From Betaproteobacteria bacterium (GTDB lineage Bacteria; Pseudomonadota; Gammaproteobacteria; Burkholderiales; Methylophilaceae): a DNA stretch of 6,659 bases. The stretch lies in assembly GCA_009926035.1 (NCBI GenBank), contig RFPQ01000045.1, positions 1 to 6,659 of the forward strand, written 5' to 3'. Of this stretch, positions 1 through 6,529 are shown one piece after another. Both the position numbers and the translations under genes were made by a program. Numbering within the stretch: position 1 is the stretch's first letter; each line of letters opens with the position of its first letter. The notes below the pieces were generated by a model. The model was not told the DNA's origin, made no database searches, and saw nothing but the letters and a program-made list of their open reading frames with translations.

Positions 1-17
1 TCGTAGTAAACCTTCAT
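1..17 (-). CDS. ilvC: Ketol-acid reductoisomerase, N-terminal start only (partial)
   Basis: Only the first five codons and two bases are in the window, reading M-K-V-Y-Y and then D or E. This is the usual N-terminus of bacterial ketol-acid reductoisomerase (MKVYYD...). The family makes the dihydroxy acids of valine and isoleucine synthesis from acetolactate or acetohydroxybutyrate with NADPH. A clear Shine-Dalgarno sequence GAAAGG (minus strand, 23-28) lies 5 nt before the ATG. The gene follows ilvH by only 20 bp on the same strand, and ilvB-ilvH-ilvC is a classic operon order. The call rests on these few residues plus context; the rest of the gene lies outside the window. Confidence 0.85.
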
Positions 18-37
18 AATAACCTTTCAGTTTTAAT

Positions 38-529
38 TTATATCTTTAAAATTCTATCACCGCGTCCGATACCCGACGCACCAGTTCTTACTGTTTCTAA
101 AATAGCTGCTTTATCAATACTTTCAATGTAAGCATCTAATTTGCTGGATGATCCTGTTATCTCAATGGTAAAACAGCTATCAGAAACATCAATAATTCTG
201 CCCCTGAAAATATCACACATTCTTTTCATCTCATCTCGATATTGAGCATTTGCTTTTACTTTAACGATCATTAATTCTCGCTCAATAAATCGACCATCGT
301 TAAGATCTAATACTTTTACAACATCAATTAATTTATTTAGTTGCTTAATAATTTGTTCAATAATTTCATCTGAACCGGAAGTCACAATCGTCATTCTTGA
401 TAGTGTTGAATCTTCGGTAGGCGCTACAGTCAGAGATTCAATGTTGTAACCCCTTGCAGAGAATAAACCTGACACTCTTGATAAAGCGCCAGATTCATTT
501 TCCATTAAAAGAGAAATAATATGCCTCAT
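38..529 (-). CDS. ilvH: Acetolactate synthase small (regulatory) subunit
   Basis: This is the regulatory subunit of acetohydroxyacid synthase (AHAS). In this family it stimulates the catalytic subunit IlvB and confers feedback inhibition by valine. The 163-residue length equals that of E. coli IlvH. Residues 1-75 form the N-terminal ACT domain, with ENESGALSRV at 10-19 and GYNIES at 27-32. Asn11, Gly14 and Asn29, at positions linked to valine binding in E. coli IlvH, are all present, so valine sensitivity is inferred. The C-terminal half (about 83-163) begins with the typical ERELMIVKV. The ATG directly abuts the ilvB stop (TAAATG on the minus strand). A GAGGA Shine-Dalgarno inside the last ilvB codons lies 7 nt upstream, which suggests translational coupling and matched subunit production. 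Nothing appears broken. Confidence 0.97.
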   Translation of the reverse strand: MRHIISLLMENESGALSRVSGLFSARGYNIESLTVAPTEDSTLSRMTIVTSGSDEIIEQIIKQLNKLIDVVKVLDLNDGRFIERELMIVKVKANAQYRDEMKRMCDIFRGRIIDVSDSCFTIEITGSSSKLDAYIESIDKAAILETVRTGASGIGRGDRILKI

Positions 530-2248
530 TTATAAATCCTCAGCAGTAATCATCTCTGACAAGCCTTTTCCATTAGGAACCATTGGGAATACATTTTCTT
601 TTTGATCTGTAATAAAGTCCAAAAATACTAAACGTTCTTTAAGTTTGTTACTAAATGCTTCCTTGAGGGCGGGCTCAACATCACTAGGTTTTTCGATCTT
701 CATTCCAACGTGACCATAAGATTCAGCTAGTTTTACAAAATCAGGCAATGCCTCCATGTAAGACTCTGCATAACGATTTCCATAAAAGAATTCTTGCCAT
801 TGTCTTACCATTCCCATGTATCGATTATTAAGATTGATAATTTTAATAGGCAAATGGAATTGCTTACATGTAGATAATTCTTGAATACACATTTGTATAG
901 AAGCCTCGCCTGTAACACAAGCAACTTGTGCATCAGGATGTGCTAATTGAGTGCCCATCGCGTAAGGTAAGCCAACGCCCATCGTTCCAAGCCCACCTGA
1001 ATTAATCCATCTTCTAGGTTTATTAAAAGGATAGTATTGTGCTGCCCACATTTGATGCTGTCCAACATCGGAAGTAATAAAAGCATCGCCTTTAGTCACT
1101 TTATGTAATGTTTGAATAACAAATTGGGGTTTAATAAGTTTTTTGTCATTTTTAAAACTTAAACAATTCATTGATCTCCATTGATCAATATCTTTAAACC
1201 AATGCTTAAGAGATGGGTTTTGTTTCGTTTTTTCTTTAGATAAAAGATCATTAAGCTCAGCAAGCACAGAAATGACATCGCCTACAATAGGAATATCGAT
1301 TTTTACTCTCTTAGAAATGGATGATGGATCAATATCAATATGAATGATTGTTTTTGGTTTTGATAAAAAATGTTCTGGGTTACCAATTACTCTGTCGTCA
1401 AAGCGAGCACCAACAGCCAACAACACATCACATTCTTGCATCGCCATATTAGCTTCATAAGTGCCATGCATACCTAACATACCGAGAAACTGTTTATCGC
1501 TTGCTGGAAAGCCACCTAAACCCATAAGTGTGCTCGTAATTGGGGATCCAATAGTGCGAACAAATTTGGTTAATTGTGAAGAAGCATCCCCTAATACAAC
1601 ACCACCACCTGAATAGATCATTGGTCTTTTTGCATTCAAAAGAAGCGATAGGGCTTTTTTAATTTGACCGCTATGACCCTTAACAATAGGGTTATAAGAT
1701 CTTAAATGCACAGATTTTGGATAATTAAATTCATATTTTTCGGCTGTAATGTCTTTTGGTATATCAACGAGAACAGGGCCCGGTCTGCCGCTTGATGCAA
1801 CATAAAATGCCTTTTTCATTGTTGATGCAATATCTTTGATATCTTTAACTAAAAAATTATGTTTTACACAAGGACGAGTAATGCCAACCGTGTCACATTC
1901 CTGAAAGGCATCTTGACCTATAGCGTAAGTAGGAACTTGACCGCTAATGATCACCATAGGAATAGAGTCCATATAAGCGGTAGCAATACCAGTTACAGCA
2001 TTGGTAGCACCAGGACCTGAAGTTACAAGAGCGACGCCCACTTTTCCAGTAGATCTGGAATATGCATCGGCGGCATGAACCGCAGCTTGTTCGTGACGAA
2101 CTAAGACATGCTTAAATTTATTCTGCTGAAAAACAGCATCGTAAATATTAAGAACGGCGCCACCAGGATAGCCAAAAACGAATTTGACTTTTTCCTCGTG
2201 AAGGCAACGAATAACAATTTCTGCCCCAGAAATGTGGTTTGAGCTCAT
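530..2248 (-). CDS. ilvB: Acetolactate synthase large (catalytic) subunit
   Basis: This is the TPP-dependent catalytic subunit of acetohydroxyacid synthase, the first common enzyme of valine, leucine and isoleucine synthesis. At 572 residues it has family length. The N-terminal TPP-PYR domain (about 6-170) carries the catalytic Glu53 in RHEQAAVHAADAY, followed by SGPGATN (77-83). The central FAD-type domain (about 190-340) includes GARFDDRV (280-287). The C-terminal TPP-PP domain (about 375-550) contains GGLGTMGVGLPYA (418-430) and NLNNRYMGMVRQWQ (472-485), with Trp484 at the herbicide-site position. The metal-binding GDGS motif reads GEAS at 447-450. Glu for Asp is, as I recall, common in betaproteobacterial IlvB; Ala449 for Gly is less expected. 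The ATG start is preceded only by a weak AAGA ribosome site. The gene leads the ilvBHC operon from a promoter 43 bp upstream. Confidence 0.97.
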   Translation of the reverse strand: MSSNHISGAEIVIRCLHEEKVKFVFGYPGGAVLNIYDAVFQQNKFKHVLVRHEQAAVHAADAYSRSTGKVGVALVTSGPGATNAVTGIATAYMDSIPMVIISGQVPTYAIGQDAFQECDTVGITRPCVKHNFLVKDIKDIASTMKKAFYVASSGRPGPVLVDIPKDITAEKYEFNYPKSVHLRSYNPIVKGHSGQIKKALSLLLNAKRPMIYSGGGVVLGDASSQLTKFVRTIGSPITSTLMGLGGFPASDKQFLGMLGMHGTYEANMAMQECDVLLAVGARFDDRVIGNPEHFLSKPKTIIHIDIDPSSISKRVKIDIPIVGDVISVLAELNDLLSKEKTKQNPSLKHWFKDIDQWRSMNCLSFKNDKKLIKPQFVIQTLHKVTKGDAFITSDVGQHQMWAAQYYPFNKPRRWINSGGLGTMGVGLPYAMGTQLAHPDAQVACVTGEASIQMCIQELSTCKQFHLPIKIINLNNRYMGMVRQWQEFFYGNRYAESYMEALPDFVKLAESYGHVGMKIEKPSDVEPALKEAFSNKLKERLVFLDFITDQKENVFPMVPNGKGLSEMITAEDL

Positions 2249-2290
2249 AGAATTCTTGATTGTAATTAATGAGATAGCTATAAACCCTCA

Positions 2291-2319
2291 ACCATAACGC
2301 TTTAAGCGTATTTGGTCAA
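2291..2319 (-). promoter_or_regulatory. Sigma70-type promoter for the ilvBHC operon
   Basis: On the minus strand a -35 hexamer TTGACC (2314-2319, 5/6 match) is separated by exactly 17 bp from a -10 hexamer TATGGT (2291-2296, 4/6 match). Transcription would start near 2284, giving an untranslated leader of about 35 nt before the ilvB ATG at 2248. That leader is too short for a classical leader-peptide attenuator. The promoter fits in the 73-bp gap after the nadC stop codon, so ilvBHC can be expressed independently of nadC. The hexamer matches are directly visible; promoter activity is inferred. Confidence 0.65.
2297..2309. repeat. Perfect palindrome in the ilvB promoter spacer (possible operator)
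   Basis: ACGCTT-T-AAGCGT is a perfect 6-bp inverted repeat around a single central base. It lies wholly between the -35 and -10 hexamers of the ilvB promoter. A 1-nt loop cannot form a useful RNA hairpin and no T-run follows, so it is not a nadC terminator. A dimeric repressor site is a plausible reading, but a single copy cannot establish it. Confidence 0.4.
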
Positions 2320-2321
2320 GT

Positions 2322-3188
2322 TTAGAGACTTTCAAAAGCCTCTATTTTCATAGATAAATCAATTGCTTTGATATTTTTTGTGAGCGAGCCCAGAGAAATT
2401 CTATTTACACCAGTGAGTGCAATTTTTTTGACATTTTTTAGTGTGATATTTCCTGATGCCTCAAGAACGGCTCTTTTTTTATTAAGAAGTACAGCTTTTT
2501 TAAGATTTTTAATACTAAAGTTATCTAGGAGTATATTTTTAAAGCCTATTTCAATAGCTTTCTCAAGCTGATTAAGATTTTCAACCTCGATTTGAATATC
2601 TTTATTTTTTGCATATTTCAAAGAAAGCGATAGTAAATCATCCATTATTTTTGAAGATTTAATATGGTTTTCTTTAATAAGAATTTGATCAAAGAGCCCT
2701 ACACGTTGATTATTGCCACCCCCTATAGTGACAGCATATTTTTGTGCAATTCTTAACCCCGGAATTGTTTTGCGTGTATCAAATATTTTTGCATGGGTAT
2801 TTTTAATAGCCTGTACATATTGATGTGTAGTCGTGGATGTTGCGGACAATGTTTGTAGAAAATTAAGTGCAACCCTTTCGCCACTTAAAATAGGCCTTGC
2901 TTTGCCATAAATCTCACAAAGTCTTTGATTTTTTTTTACAATCTCACCTTCTTTAATAAACCACTTTATTTTGATCTTTGGATCTAGCATTAAGAAGGTG
3001 GCATTAAACCAAGGAATACCAGAAATTAAACCTGATTCTTTGGATTTAACATATGCTTTTGCAGAAGATTTTTCTTCAATGAGTTGAGCAGATAAATCCA
3101 TATTGCCCATATCTTCTTGAAGTGCCATTTTGATATTTCTTTGAATGGCTTCAGTTAAAATTTTTTTATTTATTTTTGATCTTTGCAT
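2322..3188 (-). CDS. nadC: Nicotinate-nucleotide pyrophosphorylase (quinolinate phosphoribosyltransferase)
   Basis: This enzyme converts quinolinate and PRPP to nicotinate mononucleotide, CO2 and PPi in de novo NAD synthesis. With the ATG at 3188 it has 288 residues, family length. An in-frame TTG six codons upstream (3206) would give 294, but it touches the probable -10 box and would precede the transcript start, so I prefer the ATG. The N-terminal domain (about 20-105) includes QEDMGNMDLSA. The barrel carries Arg104 (GERVALNFLQTLS), Arg139-Lys140 (DTRKTIPGLR), GGGNNQR at 156-162, Lys172 (ILIKENH), Glu201 (IEVENL), Asp222 (LLDN) and the C-terminal SLGSLTK phosphate loop. Position 161 is Gln where many homologues have His; all other recognisable substrate-binding residues are kept. 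It lies upstream of ilvB on the same strand and is divergent from the GST-like gene. Confidence 0.96.
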   Translation of the reverse strand: MQRSKINKKILTEAIQRNIKMALQEDMGNMDLSAQLIEEKSSAKAYVKSKESGLISGIPWFNATFLMLDPKIKIKWFIKEGEIVKKNQRLCEIYGKARPILSGERVALNFLQTLSATSTTTHQYVQAIKNTHAKIFDTRKTIPGLRIAQKYAVTIGGGNNQRVGLFDQILIKENHIKSSKIMDDLLSLSLKYAKNKDIQIEVENLNQLEKAIEIGFKNILLDNFSIKNLKKAVLLNKKRAVLEASGNITLKNVKKIALTGVNRISLGSLTKNIKAIDLSMKIEAFESL

Positions 3189-3206
3189 AATGTAGAAGCT
3201 TATCAA

Positions 3207-3236
3207 ATTATAATAAATTTAGTTTTTTTAAATCGA
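3207..3236 (-). promoter_or_regulatory. Probable nadC promoter, -10 shared with the divergent gene
   Basis: The minus strand has a perfect TATAAT at 3207-3212, preceded by an A/T-rich tract (TAAAAAAACT at 3221-3230). The only -35 candidate is poor: TCGATT at 3231-3236 with an 18-bp spacer, a 3/6 match. The expected start near 3200 would leave a leader of about 11 nt before the nadC ATG at 3188. That supports the ATG over the TTG at 3206. Activity is inferred. Confidence 0.5.
3209..3214 (+). promoter_or_regulatory. Probable -10 box for the plus-strand GST-like gene
   Basis: The plus strand also reads TATAAT at 3209-3214, because ATTATAAT (3207-3214) is its own reverse complement. A start near 3221 would leave about 23 nt before the ATG at 3244. 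I see no good -35 at a 16-18 bp spacing; TTGCAT at 3183-3188 is 20 bp away. The leader holds a weak GAG ribosome site (3235-3237), 6 nt before the start. Confidence 0.4.
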
Positions 3237-3243
3237 GAAATAC

Positions 3244-3855
3244 ATGAAGCTTTTTTATTCAAACAATAGCCCATACGCTAGAAAGATTAGAATTCTCATT
3301 GATGAGAAAAAAGTATCAGCCACTTTAGAGAAAGTTGTGCTTGCAGACAAAAATTGCACTATTCATGAATATAACCCTTTGGCTAAAGTGCCTACATTAA
3401 TTGCAAACGATATATCTATATTTGATTCACCTGTGATAGCTGAATATGTAGACCAAAAGAGTGGTCTGCCTTATTTAATACCTAGCGATTTTGATAAAAA
3501 AATATTAGTCAAAAGATGGGAGGCTATATCGGATGGATTATGTGACGCTGCAGTAGCGATTATGTTGGAAAAACGTAAACCTCTTTCACAACAAAATACC
3601 GATCTTTTTGAAAAGCAAATGAGAAAAATAAAATTAAGTCTTGAATGGCTTAATCGTGAAATGGAAGGTAAGGAATATTATCTGGAAAATAAATTTTCAT
3701 ACGCTGATATAGCGGCCGGATGTGCTTTGGGATACGTTAAATTGAGATACCCTGAAATTGACTTTGAAAACGAATATTTAAGTTTATATCGTTTATATGA
3801 ATTACTTATGCAAAGATCATCTTTTCAGACAACGGCACCTGAGCCTTATCTATAG
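3244..3855 (+). CDS. Glutathione S-transferase family protein, YibF-like
   Basis: This is a cytosolic GST-fold protein of 203 residues, close in length and pattern to E. coli YibF (202 residues, compared from memory). The thioredoxin-like N-terminal domain (1-about 78) begins [14 protein letters not shown], with Ser9-Pro10 at the catalytic-residue position. It has the cis-proline motif AKVPTL (Pro50) and the glutathione-contacting DSPVIAEY (61-68). The all-helical C-terminal domain (about 85-203) has the N-capping [13 protein letters not shown] (Asp155). The likely activity is glutathione binding, transferase or reductase activity, but the natural substrate is unknown and cannot be read from the sequence. 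It is the only plus-strand gene here, divergent from nadC. Its last 50 bp overlap the 3' end of mnmA on the other strand. The ending, [11 protein letters not shown], resembles the YibF ending, so the stop is probably the original one. SspA is less likely, given the match to YibF. Confidence 0.88.
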   Translation: MKLFYSNNSPYARKIRILIDEKKVSATLEKVVLADKNCTIHEYNPLAKVPTLIANDISIFDSPVIAEYVDQKSGLPYLIPSDFDKKILVKRWEAISDGLCDAAVAIMLEKRKPLSQQNTDLFEKQMRKIKLSLEWLNREMEGKEYYLENKFSYADIAAGCALGYVKLRYPEIDFENEYLSLYRLYELLMQRSSFQTTAPEPYL

Positions 3856-4933
3856 CGCTTTCAATAATAGCCCCACCTAAGCAAACATTGCTCTCATAGA
3901 CTACTACTGATTGTCCAGGAGTAATGGCCCATTGTTTTTGCCCAAAAAATATCTCTATAGAGTCATCTATTATTGTATCGATTTCACAAGGTGCATCAGG
4001 TTGGCGATATCTCGTCTTAGCACCGTATACCCAATGTTTTTTTGGTAAAGCTCCATGTATCCAATGAGTTTTCTTTGCAGTTAATCCATCTTTAAATAGA
4101 AGGGGGTGTCCATGGCCTTGCGCAACAATAAGCGTGTTTTCATGGATATTTTTTTCGGCAACAAACCAGGGCTCCCCGTTGCTTGTTTTAGAGCCGCCAA
4201 TCCCTAGTCCTTGTCTTTGGCCAAGAGTGTAAAACATAAGACCTATGTGTTCACCGACTATTTTCCCGTGTTCATCTTTTATGGGGCCCGGTGAATTTTC
4301 TATATATTTATTTAAAAATTCAGTAAAAGGTCTTTCACCAATGAAACATATGCCTGTTGAGTCTTTTTTGTCGCTATTATGAAGGCCTTCTTTTTTAGCA
4401 ATTTCTCTTACATCTTTTTTAAGAAGGTTCCCTAGTGGAAATATAGATTTTGAGAGCTGGTGTTGATTGAGTCGATATAAAAAATAACTTTGATCTTTAG
4501 TTGAGTCATCGGCCTTAAGAAGGCTATACAAGCCATCAGTCTCTTTAATTTGTGCGTAATGACCGGTTGCAATTTTTTCAGCACCCATTGAAATTGCATG
4601 ATTTAAAAATGCATTAAATTTAATTTCGGAATTACATAATATATCTGGATTCGGTGTTCTTCCACTTTTAATCTCATTAATAAATTCAGAAAAAACTTTT
4701 TCTTTATATTCTTTGCTGAAATTTACCACTTCAATATCAATACCAATTTTATCGGCAACAGACACTGCGTCTATAAGATCTTGTTTGCTTGAGCAATACT
4801 CGTCATCGTCGTCATCTTCCCAATTTTTCATGAAAAGCCCAACGACTTTATACCCTTGATTCTTTAAAAGTAAAGCAGTTACCGAAGAATCAACGCCGCC
4901 AGACAAACCTACAATGACTGTATTATTTTTCAT
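3806..4933 (-). CDS. mnmA: tRNA-specific 2-thiouridylase
   Basis: MnmA activates U34 of Lys, Glu and Gln tRNAs by adenylation and installs sulfur delivered as a persulfide by the Tus relay, giving the s2U of mnm5s2U. The protein has 375 residues (E. coli 368). The N-terminal PP-loop is SGGVDSS (11-17), followed by the acidic [13 protein letters not shown] (35-47). The two catalytic cysteines are present: Cys100 in [12 protein letters not shown] and Cys196 in [17 protein letters not shown] (124-128) and the C-terminal beta-barrel with [12 protein letters not shown] and PGQSVVVYE also match. After CLGGAIIE the tail is about ten residues longer than in E. coli and is encoded opposite the GST-like gene. 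The ATG lies 5 bp beyond the proC stop with no Shine-Dalgarno, only an A/T-rich stretch, so translation probably depends on coupling to proC. No terminator is visible after the stop. Confidence 0.97.
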   Translation of the reverse strand: MKNNTVIVGLSGGVDSSVTALLLKNQGYKVVGLFMKNWEDDDDDEYCSSKQDLIDAVSVADKIGIDIEVVNFSKEYKEKVFSEFINEIKSGRTPNPDILCNSEIKFNAFLNHAISMGAEKIATGHYAQIKETDGLYSLLKADDSTKDQSYFLYRLNQHQLSKSIFPLGNLLKKDVREIAKKEGLHNSDKKDSTGICFIGERPFTEFLNKYIENSPGPIKDEHGKIVGEHIGLMFYTLGQRQGLGIGGSKTSNGEPWFVAEKNIHENTLIVAQGHGHPLLFKDGLTAKKTHWIHGALPKKHWVYGAKTRYRQPDAPCEIDTIIDDSIEIFFGQKQWAITPGQSVVVYESNVCLGGAIIESAIDKAQVPLSEKMIFA

Positions 4934-4937
4934 TTAA

Positions 4938-5741
4938 TTAATTAAATTCTGAGCCAAGTTTTTTCGATCTTTCATAAGCAGCTCGCGTTGCTTTTAAAAG
5001 CGCTTCATTTAATTTATTTGACTCAAGTTGTTTTAATCCTTCTTCTGTCGTACCGCCTTTTGAAGCTACCGATACAATTAAATTTTGAAGGTTATTTAGC
5101 TGGTCTTTAGCTAAATGAGATGAGCCAAGGATGGTTTTGCTACATAATTTTTCAGCCTCACGTCTTGATAAGCCTAATTCGATTCCTGCTTCAATGAATG
5201 CATTAAGGAAATAAAATACATAAGCAGGACCGCTTCCTGAAATAGCTGTAACTGCATCCATTTTAGATTCATCATCTAGCCATATAAAATCCCCAATAGC
5301 GCCTGCAATTTTTTCTATGGCCATTTTATTTTTTTGATCTAAAGTGTCTTGAGTAAAAAGAGCTGTAATCCCAAGTTGAATTTGAGCGCACATGTTAGGC
5401 ATAGAGCGAACAATGTTTTTATGCCCATTCGTCCATTTTTCGATAGATTTTATTTGAATGCCTGCGGCAATCGATAAAATAATTTGTTTTGAAATTTCAT
5501 GAGATATTGATTTGAGAAGAGATTCAGTTTGCTGGGGTTTAACGGCAAGCACAATAATTTCATCTTTATCTATTTTTTTAAATTTCGCTTCTGATGAAAT
5601 ATTAAATTTAGATTTAAGATCCAGCCTCTTTTTGCTATCAGATTCAATCACTCGAATAAGCGCAGGGGAGTAGTTTTTATTTAATAAACCACTAATCATA
5701 GCTGTTGCCATATTGCCACCACCTAAAAAGCAAATATTCAA
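4938..5741 (-). CDS. proC: Pyrroline-5-carboxylate reductase
   Basis: ProC performs the last step of proline synthesis, reducing 1-pyrroline-5-carboxylate with NAD(P)H. Its 267 residues match family length. The Rossmann N-terminus is NICFLGGGNMATAMISGL (2-19), followed by VLAVKPQQ (64-71), SIAAGI (90-95) and VRSMPNMCAQIQLGITAL (111-128). The C-terminal dimerisation domain carries AVTAISGSGPAYVFYF (163-178) and SVASKGGTTEEGLKQLE (224-240). The start codon is TTG at 5739-5741. No upstream alternative fits, and the conserved Rossmann strand begins at residue 2, so the rare start looks right. It overlaps the yggS stop as TTGA and has a strong AAGGGG ribosome site. A yggS-proC pairing is widespread in bacteria. 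All motifs are intact. Confidence 0.96.
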   Translation of the reverse strand: MNICFLGGGNMATAMISGLLNKNYSPALIRVIESDSKKRLDLKSKFNISSEAKFKKIDKDEIIVLAVKPQQTESLLKSISHEISKQIILSIAAGIQIKSIEKWTNGHKNIVRSMPNMCAQIQLGITALFTQDTLDQKNKMAIEKIAGAIGDFIWLDDESKMDAVTAISGSGPAYVFYFLNAFIEAGIELGLSRREAEKLCSKTILGSSHLAKDQLNNLQNLIVSVASKGGTTEEGLKQLESNKLNEALLKATRAAYERSKKLGSEFN

Positions 5742-6454
5742 TTATCGTCCCCTTGAGTTTTTATGGCTCGCGCTCCAAAAATAGCGGTTCCAATTCTAAC
5801 AAGATTTGAGCCATATTCAATTGCTAGCTTAAAGTCACTCGACATTCCCATGGATAAGGTATCAATGGTATTAATTTCATTTTTGAGTTCACTATAAAGT
5901 ATATGCATAGCTTTAAATTCATCAACAACTTGTTTGATATTCTCTGTGTTGGAGGGAATAGACATAATACCTCTTAGTTTAAGCTTAGGAAGTTCTTTGA
6001 GCGCCTGAATGAGCTCTATTAGTTGTATTTTTGCATCTTTAATTGGAATGCCGCTTTTAGTTTCTTCCCCGCTTGTATTAATTTGAATACAAATATTTAA
6101 AGGTGGGACATTTGAAGGTCTATTATCGTTAAGTAATTTCATAACTTTTATTCTGTCAACGCTATGTACCCAATTAAAATTTTCTGCAATAAGTTTGCAT
6201 TTATTGCTTTGAATAGGCCCTAAAAAATGCCATTGAATTGGTAATTTTTCTAGCTGCTTTTTTTTGTCGAGCGCTTCTTGAAGGTAGTTTTCTCCAAAAT
6301 TTAAAATGCCAACATTAAATGCTTCAATAATTTTATTAAAGGACTGACCTTTGCTGACTGCTACTAAAGTAATTTTTTCAGCAGAGGCATTAATAGCAGA
6401 GGCTTCTTGAATATCATTATGAATTTGAGAAATATTTTGAGAGATTGTAGACAT
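5738..6454 (-). CDS. yggS: Pyridoxal phosphate homeostasis protein (PLPBP family)
   Basis: This is a cytosolic, non-enzymatic PLP-binding protein of the YggS/PROSC/YBL036C family, which buffers free pyridoxal phosphate and affects vitamin B6 and amino-acid pools. The 238 residues form a single alanine-racemase-like TIM barrel. The PLP-binding lysine is Lys35 in LVAVSKGQ (E. coli Lys36). Other hallmarks are FGENYLQEA (53-61), WHFLGPIQSNK (75-85), SMGMSSDF (201-208) and GSNLVRIGTAIFG (215-227), which forms the phosphate-binding end. The position of Lys35 supports the ATG chosen. The start has no Shine-Dalgarno, and an intrinsic-terminator-like hairpin with a seven-U tract ends only 9 nt upstream. 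The gene heads the yggS-proC-mnmA cluster. Confidence 0.96.
   Translation of the reverse strand: MSTISQNISQIHNDIQEASAINASAEKITLVAVSKGQSFNKIIEAFNVGILNFGENYLQEALDKKKQLEKLPIQWHFLGPIQSNKCKLIAENFNWVHSVDRIKVMKLLNDNRPSNVPPLNICIQINTSGEETKSGIPIKDAKIQLIELIQALKELPKLKLRGIMSIPSNTENIKQVVDEFKAMHILYSELKNEINTIDTLSMGMSSDFKLAIEYGSNLVRIGTAIFGARAIKTQGDDN
5749..5754 (-). promoter_or_regulatory. Strong Shine-Dalgarno for the TTG start of proC
   Basis: AAGGGG on the minus strand lies within the last codons of yggS, 7 nt before the TTG. It is one of the clearest ribosome sites in this window and decides the otherwise doubtful TTG start. Together with the TTGA stop-start overlap it points to coupled translation of yggS and proC. 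Confidence 0.8.
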
Positions 6455-6463
6455 TAATTAAAT

Positions 6464-6499
6464 AAAAAAACCAAGCAAAACTAAAGTTTGCTTGGTTTT
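6464..6499 (-). terminator. Intrinsic-terminator-like hairpin just upstream of yggS
   Basis: The 13-bp arms at 6467-6479 and 6487-6499 are perfectly complementary (AAAACCAAGCAAA and its reverse complement) around a 7-nt loop. On the minus strand the CCAAGC core stem is followed by seven Ts (6464-6470), the stronger polarity. On the plus strand only four Ts follow and there is no plus-strand gene to terminate. It ends 9 nt before the yggS ATG, so it is either a second terminator for the histone-like gene or an attenuator for yggS. Confidence 0.75.
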
Positions 6500-6506
6500 A
6501 GTGTGT

Positions 6507-6528
6507 TTAGCAACAAAGAACTTGCTAA
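6507..6528. repeat. Weak inverted repeat between the two terminators
   Basis: TTAGCAA (6507-6513) and TTGCTAA (6522-6528) are perfect 7-bp inverted arms around an 8-nt loop. The stem is A/T-rich with no T-run after it on the minus strand, so it does not look like a terminator. It could be chance, a protein site, or a middle stem in a structured leader. Confidence 0.35.
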
Positions 6529-6529
6529 T

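Noticed and set aside
2249..2321. Leader-peptide attenuator upstream of ilvB.
   Set aside because: The gap is 73 bp, the predicted leader is about 35 nt, and there is no short ORF rich in Val/Leu/Ile codons and no terminator hairpin.
2368..2571. Plus-strand open frame of 67 codons, hydrophobic-looking.
   Set aside because: It lies wholly opposite nadC, whose motifs are intact. It has no recognisable domain or ribosome site, and its hydrophobic, Phe-rich look is the expected antisense of a Lys/Leu-rich AT-rich gene.
3189..3206. Six-codon N-terminal extension of NadC from a TTG start.
   Set aside because: The TTG directly follows the TATAAT box, so it would precede the predicted transcript start. 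It lacks a ribosome site, and the family length and motif numbering fit the ATG at 3188.
3812..3824. AAAGATCATCTTT inverted repeat near the mnmA stop, considered as a terminator.
   Set aside because: The 1-nt centre and A/T-rich arms cannot make a stable hairpin, there is no adequate T-run, and it is inside coding sequence of both overlapping genes.
4796..4820. Run of GAC/GAT-like triplets in mnmA that looks like a microsatellite.
   Set aside because: It encodes the acidic DDDDDEY stretch that is normal after MKNWE in MnmA, so family sequence explains it.
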